Shown here one piece after another: positions 27,881-37,145 of a stretch of DNA of 64,000 nucleotides (position 1 is the first letter of the stretch; each line of letters begins with the position of its first letter). The stretch is taken from contig JAJFKX010000012.1 of assembly GCA_021772985.1 (NCBI GenBank), positions 218,397 to 282,396 of the forward strand. Direction: 5' to 3'. Origin of the DNA: Gammaproteobacteria bacterium. Its GTDB lineage: Bacteria; Pseudomonadota; Gammaproteobacteria; Xanthomonadales; Wenzhouxiangellaceae. Under the pieces are notes generated by a model, which searched no databases, was not told the DNA's origin, and worked only from the letters and a program-made list of their open reading frames with translations. The position numbers and the translations under genes were made by a program.

Positions 27881-28290
27881 TTCAGATCTTAAGTGTTAGC
27901 AGTGCTGATGTATCAGTATAGCAGCGCAATTAGTCAGAAATTAGGACAGGTAGAATTCAAAGTGGTTAAACGATGATCGTGTCTTTGATGTCAATTGATG
28001 ATAGTGGATAGACTTGGTATCAGCTGGTACCAATTATAAATTCTGAGCCGGCATTGATTTAATTTGGCAGTAGGTTTGCCCATAACATGGTAAATGCGAA
28101 ATTCTTTTGGGATACATGCTCGATCAGCAGTTCTGGGGAAATGCATACATTGTTCTAGTGACCTGATCGGAAGAATATCGGAAGGTGACTTGTTATGTTC
28201 GATTGCTATCATAGTTTACATACAAATCGCTGATGATTTCGAATCAGAAATAATTCAGAATAATAAATAGCTATTGATGAGGGTAATATC
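27881..28290. other. 410-bp intergenic region between divergent genes
   Basis: No convincing gene; a 73-codon minus-strand frame lacks a ribosome site and family features. It must carry the promoters of the chimera gene and the lipase gene. GAGGG stands 8 nt before the lipase start. Confidence 0.5.
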
Positions 28291-29346
28291 ATGTCTACAG
28301 TAACCATCGCGCCAACATTGAATTCACGCCTGGCTTCGGCATGTAATTGTGCCTATGGCATTTCGGATACCACCGGCTGTTATGCGCCGCCGGCGATTTA
28401 TGATGTTGCGGTCAATTGGTCGGCAACACCAAAAGCAATCGCCGCAGCCAGCAGTCCGGGCGGGAAGCTTATCAATGCAGCACTGGTTGGTATCAATCAG
28501 GACGGTATTATTGTGGCGTTTCGCGGTACTATCCCACCAAGCTGGAAGGTGGCCAGCCTGGAAGACTGGTGGCAGGATATAGTGGATTCAGAACCCATTT
28601 CTGCACCGCCATTAAAGGGAATGGTGCACAGTGGTTTTTGGCATGCCCTGCAATCCATATATGCAGGTGTGCTGGCTGAAGTGCAGAGTTTACAAAGCAG
28701 CCATCCCGGGATGGCGGTTTATGTCACTGGTCACAGCAAAGGTGGACCATTGGCATCGATCGGTGCAGCGTTGATGTATTTGCAGAACGGCATTCAGGCA
28801 ACTTCGGTGGTGACATTTGCATCACCTCTTCCTGGCGATCAGCAATTTGTGAATATGTATCCTTCAGTATTGCAGCCAGTGACAGCCTTTGAAAACTATC
28901 TGGATCTGGTCCCGTTTTTACCACCGTCCAAGACGTTTTTTGAAGACTTTCAACCGATTGCCGATACCTGGCTGGGTAAAGAATTTTGTAAGTTGTTCCC
29001 CTATATATGCAATGCTCTGAGCAATGCCAGCAAGTGGGATTATGCATCGCTGGGAGACCTGCATTATGTGACGTACAGCGGTACAGTGGTTGATGCCAGT
29101 GACCCACTTGCAGCACCGGATTACCGGCTGGTTCAGATATTGCTGACCCTGTTCGGCCTGAATAGTGACCTTACAACATTCGCTGATCTGGCCGCCCAAC
29201 CAGCAACCAGTTTAAGCCATTCCGGTTTGAGCCGGATTGGTGCAGCACACTGCATCGCCTGCAAAGCCAATACACCGAGCGATTTCTGTGCCGGTGGATA
29301 TATGACCGGGGCAGGGGGGGATCCTATTTGTCCAACTGGTAGCTGA
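28291..29346 (+). CDS. Class 3 lipase family protein
   Basis: 351 residues. The Lipase_3 pattern is clear: GIIVAFRGTIPPSWKVASLE with DWWQDI (oxyanion-side strand and loop), then the nucleophile elbow AVYVTGHSKGGPLASIG (Ser about 150), a following acid ASPLPGD region and a histidine in LHYVTYSG. No signal peptide is visible at the N-terminus (MSTVTIAPTLNSRLASACNC). The C-terminal 35 residues are cysteine-rich (HCIACKANTPSDFC), possibly a small metal or disulfide module. It should hydrolyse neutral lipids or esters. A half REP lies 33 bp after its stop. Confidence 0.85.
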   Translation: MSTVTIAPTLNSRLASACNCAYGISDTTGCYAPPAIYDVAVNWSATPKAIAAASSPGGKLINAALVGINQDGIIVAFRGTIPPSWKVASLEDWWQDIVDSEPISAPPLKGMVHSGFWHALQSIYAGVLAEVQSLQSSHPGMAVYVTGHSKGGPLASIGAALMYLQNGIQATSVVTFASPLPGDQQFVNMYPSVLQPVTAFENYLDLVPFLPPSKTFFEDFQPIADTWLGKEFCKLFPYICNALSNASKWDYASLGDLHYVTYSGTVVDASDPLAAPDYRLVQILLTLFGLNSDLTTFADLAAQPATSLSHSGLSRIGAAHCIACKANTPSDFCAGGYMTGAGGDPICPTGS

Positions 29347-29700
29347 TAAAGTTACCTATAACTGTCAAGTTTATTACTGTAGGAGCGGACCTGAACGCGT
29401 AAATTACTTATACAAGAGTTATTAGTTGCCTTGGGAATGCTGGATTTCAGGGACTAGTGCTTTATCAAGCCAATAGATATGCGGGCAAGCACAGGTCGAG
29501 TACCTGTTTATGGCTGAATCATTCGCACTGGATAGCCTGGGTTTTGATTTACATTAAGCAGCCTTATAACAGAGGTGCTTGCCTGTTCTCGTTTTTACAG
29601 CGGCAATCATAGACGCTCACATTTTTTTAAAATCAGCACAATCATTCAACGCTATCAGTATGCGGTTACGGCTACATGGGTTGAGTCTTTTACTTGTGTA
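29347..29700. other. 354-bp intergenic region with solo half REP
   Basis: No gene seen. It includes the half REP at 29379-29400 between the lipase and the convergent DUF4124-pilin gene. Confidence 0.55.
29379..29400 (+). repeat. Solo REP half-site
   Basis: TGTAGGAGCGGACCTGAACG, the conserved left half of the REP family, here without an inverted partner nearby. Confidence 0.7.
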
Positions 29701-30288
29701 TCAAGGGTGAATCTTACGCGACTCACAGGACAAGTCATTCATCAGCAGTGGTGAGAAGTTAGCTGCACAATCCCATTCAATTAAAGTTCCATCCATCGCT
29801 TCATGGGGGCTGAGAATTATCATTTTGTTTGTGCCGAGTGATTCCCTTAGCCTGGCGATCACAGCGCCCTCTTCACCAATTTTGATGGAGTCGATTTGTT
29901 CACTGTTGGTTTGTCGAGGGTCAAAACCCAGTGCTTCGAGTTTTTCCGGCCATTCCTGTTGTTGTAAATAATAATCAGCCATCATGATTTTAATCGGGGT
30001 TATTGCTGTTAGTGCCTCCCCCAGCTTTTGTCGAAGCTGCAGCATATCCTGCAGGCTCATATTGCTGCCATCCTGATAGGCGTCTGAGCTGAAGCGGCCG
30101 GTGAAGCTGCCCGGGCGGACGGTTTTTTCAGTCAATATCTCACTTTCATCGGGGCATTCAGTATCTGAAAAAATGATATTGCCATTCTCATCTTTGCATT
30201 TGAAGTAATTGGAGGCTTCGCCTGGTGTAGAGATCATATAAAGAAAAACGATACAAAAACAGGCAATTGTGAGTTTTTCAAGCATCAT
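29701..30288 (-). CDS. DUF4124 protein fused to type IV pilin-like head
   Basis: 195 residues. Signal peptide (LTIACFCIVFLYMIS, cut near EAS), then a DUF4124 domain at ~27-48 (NYFKCKDENGNIIFSDTECP), a short linker, and from ~87 a pilin-like head: LRQKLGEALTAITPIKIMMA, YYLQQQEWPEKLEALGFDP and a C-terminal part IDSIKIGEEGAVIARL ... IILSPH ... IEWDC with a final Cys (LSCES), matching the order of strands and the disulfide of pilins. The hydrophobic pilin helix is missing. So a pilin head is used on a different scaffold. The start with the signal peptide (30288) is chosen over a longer frame. It is the second such chimera within 5 kb. Confidence 0.72.
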   Translation of the reverse strand: MMLEKLTIACFCIVFLYMISTPGEASNYFKCKDENGNIIFSDTECPDESEILTEKTVRPGSFTGRFSSDAYQDGSNMSLQDMLQLRQKLGEALTAITPIKIMMADYYLQQQEWPEKLEALGFDPRQTNSEQIDSIKIGEEGAVIARLRESLGTNKMIILSPHEAMDGTLIEWDCAANFSPLLMNDLSCESRKIHP

Positions 30289-30420
30289 ACGAGAGGACCA
30301 GTGTACTGAGTTGTTACCCGGATTATAGCCTGTGGCATCTGTGCCGGCACGATATCGCTTGACGTGTGGCCATTCGACCAAAGGCAGCGTTTGAAAATCA
30401 GGTGAGTTCAAACAATGAGA

Positions 30421-30441
30421 TCAGGCATGCTTCATGCCTGA
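30421..30441 (-). terminator. Terminator-like hairpin between two minus-strand genes
   Basis: TCAGGCATG-CTT-CATGCCTGA, a perfect 9-bp stem with 3-nt loop, 40 bp after the stop of the 261-aa gene. The following minus-strand sequence is T-rich only in part (TCTCATTGTTTG). Confidence 0.45.
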
Positions 30442-30481
30442 CTCAATGCTGCAATCCTTGAACAGTTACAATTGTGTATCG

Positions 30482-31267
30482 TTAATCGTTGTAGTGTTTT
30501 TCCCCGCAATAGTGCTGGTAGCGCTTATAAAGCTCACCATTTGAGGGTTCTATATCGAGCTTGCGCTCACCGCTTGGAAAAATTTGGTGTGAAGGCACTG
30601 ATACCTGCCAATATTTATAATACAAACGATTTACACGTGCTGCACATTCATCTGAAGTTTCCGATGGTTGAATCCAAATTCCATACGTTGCATCAGCTTC
30701 ATCAGCTTGCCAGGGCCCCTGCGGGTCGAGCCATTTATTGGAATCCTTGGCTTCGCCGGCGCCGTATTTTTTACGTTGTTCGGGTGTTGGTCCAGGGCCG
30801 GTACTGGGGCCGCTAGTTGGTCCACTACTGGTGCTGGGTCCACTGGTTGGTCCACCGGTGGGTTTAAACAGGCGTGTAATATGCCCAATTCCATGGCTAC
30901 TGCCTGGGCCGCAGTTAATTTCGACGGGTAGTCCCACATTGGCATCCCAGGCATTGCCTTTGGCTACCGTTAAGGCATCAAAAGTGGTGGTATCACCCGG
31001 TTCGATCAAACATAGAAAGAACCCGCTGCGAGTGCCCGATGTAGGGCTGCTGGTCATCCGGCCACGAATAATGACAAAATGCTCATGACTTGGGTGCACG
31101 CCCATGCCCACCACTTCACCAACAACAAAACTAGCCGATCCTCCCGGTGGAATAAAATATGGAGCAGTAGCACTGGCGCCGGTGCCAGGCGTCGGAAACG
31201 GAACGGCCAGAGCAAGGGCAGCTAGATACAAATAACATAATCCAAATAATATCGCTTTACCAAACAT
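30482..31267 (-). CDS. Hypothetical secreted protein with Gly/Ser/Thr/Pro-rich linker
   Basis: 261 residues, family not recognised. Signal peptide FGKAILFGLCYLYLAALALA. An N-terminal beta-rich domain (PGGSASFVVGEVVGMGVHPS) with two cysteines is joined by a low-complexity linker of TSGPS-type repeats (about 139-165) to a C-terminal domain with cysteines (SDECAARVNRLYYKYWQVS, YCGEKHYND). The ATG with GGGGA upstream is preferred over the TTG one codon earlier. Two-domain secreted proteins with such linkers often bind or cut polymers, but nothing here proves it. Confidence 0.7.
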   Translation of the reverse strand: MFGKAILFGLCYLYLAALALAVPFPTPGTGASATAPYFIPPGGSASFVVGEVVGMGVHPSHEHFVIIRGRMTSSPTSGTRSGFFLCLIEPGDTTTFDALTVAKGNAWDANVGLPVEINCGPGSSHGIGHITRLFKPTGGPTSGPSTSSGPTSGPSTGPGPTPEQRKKYGAGEAKDSNKWLDPQGPWQADEADATYGIWIQPSETSDECAARVNRLYYKYWQVSVPSHQIFPSGERKLDIEPSNGELYKRYQHYCGEKHYND

Positions 31268-31691
31268 CAATATTCCCCATCGTTGGTTGTCGACATCAAT
31301 CAGTATACACCTTGGCTGGATTTCAATAGGCCAAGTAGCAGCGTGCTAAATAACTGGAACAAGTGCAATTCATGTACGCCACTGCGTAACTAAAAGCTGC
31401 TGATTTACAACAAAAGCAGGAAAAATCTTACAAGCATCTGATTGAATCTCCTACGCGGTAAGTGATTGCTTGCTGTTACTTTATCGACGGCTTTGATTTA
31501 AAACCTGTTTCGTATGAAAACGTAAATTGCTGAGCAAAAATCGCGTTGCGAATGACTATATTGATAATTTGGCAGGCCCTTGCAAAGGTTAATCAATATG
31601 TCGAAAAAAATATTTGCTAAAAAAGTTGGTTGGTTATATTTAGCAAACTGGTAAATTAGCTAGAAGACCCATAACCAGATGCAACAAGACA
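31268..31691. other. 424-bp intergenic region
   Basis: It holds the terminator of the S41 peptidase gene (31603-31647) and the promoter region of the 261-aa gene. No further gene was seen. Confidence 0.6.
31603..31647 (-). terminator. Rho-independent terminator for the S41 peptidase gene
   Basis: On the minus strand TTTGCTAAA and TTTAGCAAA form a 9-bp stem (31613-31621 with 31639-31647) with a 17-nt loop, followed by a run of seven T's (31604-31610). It lies 45 bp after the stop of the peptidase gene. Confidence 0.7.
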
Positions 31692-34091
31692 TTATTCCGG
31701 ACTTGAGGTTAATCGTTGCATGGGTACTACATCCCTCTGCCAGCGGCGTGGTTGCTGACCGCGAAACTGAACATCCATGCTGGCAATAATATTTGCCCCG
31801 GGTGGTGCATCACTGTCCAACTGCAGGTTGATACTGCCGGCCGATTGCCGTTGCGGTGTGATCGGCTCACAACCATCACAATAGCCATTGATCTGCAGCA
31901 TTTCGATAGTAACCGCAGATTGACCGGTATATTCAGCCACGCCGGCCAGCCAGCGAGGCCGCCCGGCGCCATCGTATAAATAGGCAATGATGGTCAGGTT
32001 ATTAGCACTCTGCTGCAAACTCAGCGCCCAGCCACCATCCTGTTCACCGGCATACCAGCCACCGCTGAGATTAACCCCATTGTCAGCGCCGACCGCTACC
32101 ACCAATGGTCTCAGGCAGGCAACCGGCGGCAAACCTTCGATTGAACGCTTGATGCGCACCGAGTTAGTGATCCGCTGCTGGTCAACAATGGCACACGCCG
32201 GATCGAATGGGCCACGGTGAAAATCCAATTCGATGTTGGCAGCCGGTTCATTTTGGGTTTGTGAATCGGCACTCAAACTATGCCGCTTCAGCTCAATATT
32301 GGTCATACCACGCTGGCGTTGCCCAATACCCAGAGTCCATTCGGGTTCGCCGATGGCATCAAAGCCGTACCGCAATGCCACCAGTCGATCACCGGCGAGA
32401 TGCGCATCAATACCGCCGCCGGGCCGCTGTGGTTCAAAATACATGCCTGCACGAACTGCCCTGAAGGGGGTTGGTTGAGCAATCAGGCCACAATCCAATG
32501 CTGTCTCCAAGACCAGATCGCGCCCTGCACTTAAATCGTCCCGGGTGGGGACAACCTGAATATCCGGCACAATGCCAATGCGCTGCGTCGGCCGACCATC
32601 CGGGTAGAACACCCCCAGACCGCTGAACATCGCATTACTGGATTGCGGCAGAAGAATCGAGGTGATGTTCCCGTCAGCGCCTTGAGTCTGACTGCCGATG
32701 GTAATTGTATTGCCAAAGGCCTGCAGAATCATTGCTGTGTATTCCGCCTGGCTTAAGGTGATTTCATTCACCAGGATCATAACCCGGCCTTGATAACCGG
32801 ATGGAAAACGGCCGCCCAGTGCTACCGTAGAGCGTTCGAACTGGCCGGGGTTGCTCAAATTACCGCGATCAAACTGTGCAACGTTGGTCGGTGTGTTGAA
32901 CAAACGGTCAGCGATACCAAAAAACGTACCATTGGGATAATTTCGCAAATCAAATACCAGCGCATCAGTGTTGGCCAGGCTGTTGAACATTGCGACAATA
33001 TCAGCGGGCTGTAAACGTGCCATATCAACCACGCCGATGTCGCAACTGCCATCAACTGTAACGCTTCGCCAGGCAGTACCCGGTGCTTCCAGCAGCCGCT
33101 GATCATGACTGAAAGCAGCCGATACCTGCACACTGCCGCGCTGACCTGCTGGTGTTTCATATTCAATGCTCACCGGCACCGGTGATGCAGTGGTCAGCAA
33201 TAAACGGTGCAACCAGTAATCACGGCTAACCGGATTTGAACCGTGCTGATCCAAACGGCGTTCAGCTTTCAATTCTGCCATTGGCCGTCCACCAATGGCC
33301 AGGATCTGATCGCCGGCTTTTAATGGCGCTGCAATTGATAATGTTTTGCTGACAATGGTCTTACCATCGATGCTTTTGGCAAGCAGCGGCAGGTGCGGAT
33401 TGATTTGCAGCGGATAAGCAAGCGAGTTGTAATAAGAATGGCCATCATTAATGCGATGATGAAAACGCGCCATGGCCTGATGGAATTCAGCGGATGTATT
33501 GGCGCTTAACACTGCCGCTACAGATTCCTGTAACACCAGTCCCCAATCAGTGCCGATAATGTCTTTATAGGGGAAAAAATACTCAATAGCCCCCCACAGG
33601 CGGAACATCGCCAACAAACGCTGACTGCGAGCTGGAAACGTGGCAGTGTCGATAAAGCCATCATCAGTCAAAAAGTCCGGTGCTGGGGTGCCGTTTAACT
33701 CGATGTAGCATTGAGCCTGCGGGCGAACCGCAGCCAGATTATGTAATTGTTGCTGCAACTCTGGTGTTAGCGCTGTTGCAGCGATCCAGCCCGGTCCCGC
33801 CTCAGCACCATTGGCGGGTATTGTGCCTGCCCGTTGCAACATGCTGGTAAGCCGCGCGGATAAGTTTTCGGCTGACATGTTGGCTTGGATCAACGGCAAA
33901 GTATCCAGCAGGATTTGATCCCAATTGGCCTGACAATTGGTGATCAGTGGATGACGGTATTTTGCTAAAGACCAGACTTGGGCGGCATGCAGCAGGGATT
34001 GTTCCACTGGCAGAGGTTGTGCCTGAGCCACTACTGCAACCAGCATTATGGGCAATGCTAATAACCGAAAGCGTAGCCGCTTAAACAGCAT
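31692..34091 (-). CDS. S41 family peptidase with repeated C-terminal beta domain
   Basis: About 800 residues. Signal peptide LFKRLRFRLLALPIMLVAVV, cut near AQAQ. A PDZ domain sits near LKAGDQILAIGGRPMAELKA. The S41 catalytic region reads VMILVNEITLSQAEYTAMIL (catalytic Ser in TLSQAEY) and GSQTQGADGN, followed by GVFYPDGRPTQRIGIVPDI, typical of the tail-specific/tricorn-like protease group. The last ~250 residues carry two copies of a beta domain with GMYFEPQRPGGG and GGWYAGEQDGG entries and WLAGVAEYTG-type strands; the same domain occurs in the ASPIC protein at 49447. It is probably periplasmic or surface-bound. The start is uncertain: three in-frame ATGs lie upstream, and this one gives the best signal peptide. 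Confidence 0.82.
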   Translation of the reverse strand: MLFKRLRFRLLALPIMLVAVVAQAQPLPVEQSLLHAAQVWSLAKYRHPLITNCQANWDQILLDTLPLIQANMSAENLSARLTSMLQRAGTIPANGAEAGPGWIAATALTPELQQQLHNLAAVRPQAQCYIELNGTPAPDFLTDDGFIDTATFPARSQRLLAMFRLWGAIEYFFPYKDIIGTDWGLVLQESVAAVLSANTSAEFHQAMARFHHRINDGHSYYNSLAYPLQINPHLPLLAKSIDGKTIVSKTLSIAAPLKAGDQILAIGGRPMAELKAERRLDQHGSNPVSRDYWLHRLLLTTASPVPVSIEYETPAGQRGSVQVSAAFSHDQRLLEAPGTAWRSVTVDGSCDIGVVDMARLQPADIVAMFNSLANTDALVFDLRNYPNGTFFGIADRLFNTPTNVAQFDRGNLSNPGQFERSTVALGGRFPSGYQGRVMILVNEITLSQAEYTAMILQAFGNTITIGSQTQGADGNITSILLPQSSNAMFSGLGVFYPDGRPTQRIGIVPDIQVVPTRDDLSAGRDLVLETALDCGLIAQPTPFRAVRAGMYFEPQRPGGGIDAHLAGDRLVALRYGFDAIGEPEWTLGIGQRQRGMTNIELKRHSLSADSQTQNEPAANIELDFHRGPFDPACAIVDQQRITNSVRIKRSIEGLPPVACLRPLVVAVGADNGVNLSGGWYAGEQDGGWALSLQQSANNLTIIAYLYDGAGRPRWLAGVAEYTGQSAVTIEMLQINGYCDGCEPITPQRQSAGSINLQLDSDAPPGANIIASMDVQFRGQQPRRWQRDVVPMQRLTSSPE

Positions 34092-34548
34092 AGATTTCTT
34101 ATATATCATCGGCCTGTCGGTTACATCAAATCTACGAAGTGCTGCCAACTTTAGCATACTGTTGCGCATATGCGAGTGCAGGGTATAAATGGATGAAAAT
34201 ATAGGGCGGATTAGGACATCCGTGGTTTACACACAGTGGCAGCCCATTTTTTTGGGGATATTATCTTTGGGTGTTTGCTGTAATGTGTTTAGTTTCGTCC
34301 TGGGTTGGTCGCGGCCAAAGTCCGCTCTTACAGCTGGGATCCAACCGTTGCCATTAAGCCCTAGAAGTAATGATGGGGCACATATTCTTCCAGTGTTCTA
34401 TTGATTCAATTGTTTAGCATTGATGGCGACTGGTCTGGATAAAACAGAACCCACATAACCGAGCTAAATTTGGTGGTGGTGATAATTGCGGTTGCCCATG
34501 ACAGCTGTTATTTTGTGCCCATAACATCAATAAGTATGGGGTAGGTGG
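34092..34548. other. 457-bp intergenic region with half REP
   Basis: Contains N-terminal alternatives of the S41 gene (up to 34169), a half REP at 34309-34332 and the promoter region of the secreted 456-aa gene. No other gene seen. Confidence 0.5.
34309..34332 (-). repeat. Solo REP half-site, inverted
   Basis: TCGCGGCCAAAGTCCGCTCT followed by TACA; the complement (TGTAAGAGCGGA...) matches the REP family half-site. No partner nearby. Confidence 0.65.
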
Positions 34549-35919
34549 ATGAAACGGCAACTTCTTTGGCATTCAGCGTTATTCGTCGCTTTAATAGGTT
34601 TCCAGACTTTACTGAGTACGATATCAGCACAGACGCAAATGTGTTTGTCGACATGTGATCACTGGTGGCCGGAGGACAGGCAGGATATGCCGGATCGGTT
34701 GTTGGCTGCTTGCCAGATAGGCTGCGACCTGAAAAATCAACAAGCCAGTCAAAGGGTGTTTGATCATCGCTGGGATAGCGGGCAGGTGACGCGCAGTTGT
34801 AGAGAATTACCGGAGAAGTTTGCTGTAAGCGGTGGTGCCGGCGAGCAGTTAATTAAAGTCTGTGAAGGGGAAAACCCCGCCAGCCTGGGTTTTCCGGTTA
34901 GTTTGTTTCCGGAAACGACTGTTACGATTCGCAGCTTTGATTCTGTAACCAACGAGCAACTGCAAAACATAGCCAATCGAATGCAACATAACGAACAGGT
35001 GGCTGAGATCAGAACCAATGACCAGTCAGCCTGCGGTGGTCCCAATCAGCGGCCTTGCCATCTGTGGGAGCGATTCCCTTCCTGCCGTGATGGTCTGATA
35101 GAAAATTTCGACGCCAGCAGCTGTGTCTGGCCGGAAACCAGTACGCTTGAGCAGGCAGTCAATGGTTTTGCTGATGATTACGCCCGGTATATCAGTGCAG
35201 CAACCAGGCTATTGGGTCTATTATCGAAAAACGCTGACTTTTTCTCCAATGGAGAATATTTCCACTACTTGCAGCAAGGGGATATACAAACAATCATTAA
35301 AACCCTGGCTTCTGATAGCAGCCAGACTTTTGTGGAAGAAGCCAGAAAAATTATCCAATCCGCCGGCAGTTTGAGATTCGAAAGTTTCAGTATCGGATTG
35401 ACCCGCGTTGCAGCGCTGGGTATCGGCGGGGCAGTGGAGGATGGTCTGGTGTTTGGTATGAATACAAATCAGGGTAATCGTTACATGGCCTATAGTCTGA
35501 GCGCCGGCCTTTCGAGTGGAGTGCAGTATGGTCTAGTGGTGGGTTTTCACCTTAGTCAACCGACAGCAATTTGTGGAGAAAGCAAAGGCATCAGTTTCTC
35601 GGTTGATATTCCAACCAGTCCACTGAGTGCCGGTATCAGTGCAGGCTTCGGGCCGCTGGCTCAGGCTCAAATACTGGCTGATTACAATAATTTTCAGAGC
35701 ATTTCGGCCGGTATTGCACTGGGCGTCGACCTGCCGGTTATTGATACTGTTGTTCCGGCCAATCTGGATTTCAGCACCAGCCTGACATTGGTACCGGGTT
35801 CGACCGAATGTGCCTGTGGCGGGTTGGGTCAACGACCATGCAGTCTGATAGAAAAATTCCCTTCCTGCAATGATGGTTTGGTGGAGGATTTTCTGCAGCA
35901 TTTATGCGTGGCACCATGA
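34549..35919 (+). CDS. Hypothetical secreted protein with duplicated Cys-rich motif
   Basis: 456 residues, family not recognised. Signal peptide SALFVALIGFQTLLSTISAQ. A 25-30-residue motif occurs twice: ACGGPNQRPCHLWERFPSCR from A161 and ACGGLGQRPCSLIEKFPSCN from A422, each followed by DGL(I/V)E(N/D)F and another cysteine. Between them lies a ~250-residue domain with glycine-rich, beta-like segments (LGIGGAVEDGLVFGMNTNQG, YSLSAGLSSGVQYGLVVGFH) that look like membrane-spanning or amyloid-like strands. The four-cysteine motif could form a compact disulfide module. ATG 34549 follows GGTGG-rich sequence; GTAGGTGG acts as ribosome site. Confidence 0.68.
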   Translation: MKRQLLWHSALFVALIGFQTLLSTISAQTQMCLSTCDHWWPEDRQDMPDRLLAACQIGCDLKNQQASQRVFDHRWDSGQVTRSCRELPEKFAVSGGAGEQLIKVCEGENPASLGFPVSLFPETTVTIRSFDSVTNEQLQNIANRMQHNEQVAEIRTNDQSACGGPNQRPCHLWERFPSCRDGLIENFDASSCVWPETSTLEQAVNGFADDYARYISAATRLLGLLSKNADFFSNGEYFHYLQQGDIQTIIKTLASDSSQTFVEEARKIIQSAGSLRFESFSIGLTRVAALGIGGAVEDGLVFGMNTNQGNRYMAYSLSAGLSSGVQYGLVVGFHLSQPTAICGESKGISFSVDIPTSPLSAGISAGFGPLAQAQILADYNNFQSISAGIALGVDLPVIDTVVPANLDFSTSLTLVPGSTECACGGLGQRPCSLIEKFPSCNDGLVEDFLQHLCVAP

Positions 35920-36001
35920 TAAATGGCAAGCGGGTCAGATGCCTATAGCCCGTAGGCATAAAAATCAGCAGGTCATTGTTTGATGATATGCTGATGAGCA
36001 G

Positions 36002-36523
36002 GTGAAACAAGGTTCAAACCAAACAGCCCGCATATTCTTTGCGTTATGGCCATCAGAAAAAATTCGTGATGCCATCATTAATCGCCGTCAGCAGCTTGGG
36101 CAACTGACACAACGCAAAGTACCAGACCATAACCTGCATTTGACCTTGCTGTTTCTGGGCAACCAAAGCCGAACTATACTGCCGGCGCTGAAAACCGCGG
36201 TGGATGCTATCAAAGCAGACCGTTTTTTATTGAAACTGGATGAATTCGGCTGGTTTAAATTATCCCGGGTCGCATGGCTTGGTGGTGCTCCGGCAGAATC
36301 AGGCCGGGAACTGATAGAGGCACTGGCTTCAATCAGCACCACGCTTGGTATGCGCTACAGTCAATATCCGTGGAGCCCGCATGTGACCCTGTATCGCAAG
36401 GTTGAGGAAAAGCCGGTGTTCCAGCAACCCGAAACGATACTTTGGCCGGTGCATGACTATGTGCTGCTGGAATCAATTCCAGGCAAACCGTACAAGGTTT
36501 TGTATCGGTGGAAACTGGGTTAA
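36002..36523 (+). CDS. thpR: RNA 2',3'-cyclic phosphodiesterase (ThpR/LigT)
   Basis: 173 residues with the two histidine tetrads of the 2H phosphoesterases: HLTL (H46) and HVTL (H127), at the usual ~80-residue spacing. ARIFFALWPSEKIRD is the standard N-terminal strand. It hydrolyses RNA 2',3'-cyclic phosphates to 2'-phosphates and may ligate tRNA halves in vitro. The start is GTG and lacks a strong ribosome site, which suggests low expression. It is cytoplasmic and stands alone, convergent with the following gene. Confidence 0.92.
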   Translation: MKQGSNQTARIFFALWPSEKIRDAIINRRQQLGQLTQRKVPDHNLHLTLLFLGNQSRTILPALKTAVDAIKADRFLLKLDEFGWFKLSRVAWLGGAPAESGRELIEALASISTTLGMRYSQYPWSPHVTLYRKVEEKPVFQQPETILWPVHDYVLLESIPGKPYKVLYRWKLG

Positions 36524-36594
36524 TAGAAAAACCGAGACACTATTCTCTCAAACTATTGCTCAAAGCCTCTACAGAGTTCTGCCGAAGTCGAATA

Positions 36595-36948
36595 TCAGGT
36601 GGGTGGATTGGCGGTGATTGTCCATCCCTCCGGCAAGGGAGTAGCGGATTCGCCGTTATAAATTGCCACCAACTGGGAAGCATTAAAGATGTATTGGGTC
36701 CAGCCGCTCCCGGGGGCCGGCCAACTTAGGAAAAAGGCCACGAATGACGTGTCACTCTGGTTTTGAATCTCAAGATAGCCGGTAGTCAGCCAATTCAGAT
36801 ACCAATCCCCGTCGGAGGGAGGAGGGTTCAATCCATAGGGGCCGCATGTGGGCTCCTCGTTGTAGCCACATGGATGATAATAGAGAGTTAGGTAATTATC
36901 GTCGATGTCATTATTGATCTGCACTGCCCATCCGGATTCACTCATCAT
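36595..36948 (-). CDS. Hypothetical protein
   Basis: 117 residues, no recognised family. It is aromatic- and asparagine-rich: GWAVQINNDIDDNYLTLYYH, a CGYNEEPTCGPYG segment with two cysteines, TGYLEIQNQSDTSFVAFFLS and WTQYIFNASQLVAIYNGE. No signal peptide is evident. The first ATG pair at 36948 has GGGAG at ideal spacing, so I prefer it over a GTG 30 nt upstream. The beta-rich, Trp/Tyr-rich composition suggests a small lectin- or aegerolysin-like fold, but this is only an impression. Confidence 0.55.
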   Translation of the reverse strand: MMSESGWAVQINNDIDDNYLTLYYHPCGYNEEPTCGPYGLNPPPSDGDWYLNWLTTGYLEIQNQSDTSFVAFFLSWPAPGSGWTQYIFNASQLVAIYNGESATPLPEGWTITANPPT

Positions 36949-37145
36949 CGCTCTCCCATTTGCTGAGCGCCCAGCCACTGCTCAGTACCAATTGCTTGAG
37001 CATTAGGAAGCATAAACACCCTGTTTGAAGACCTGAAGGTATATCACCTGACTGTTTTGTGCAAAAACAAAGTGGATAAAACATCTATTGTCTTAGCATC
37101 GAGTTTTACATCAATGATGTATTTTTCCAGATGGATTGTTCAGAA

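Noticed and set aside
27991..28212. 73-codon minus-strand frame between the chimera and lipase genes
   Set aside because: No ribosome site, no signal or domain, and it fills a region that should carry promoters.
34189..34404. 71-codon plus-strand frame after the S41 gene start
   Set aside because: Runs through a REP half-site and lacks a ribosome site.
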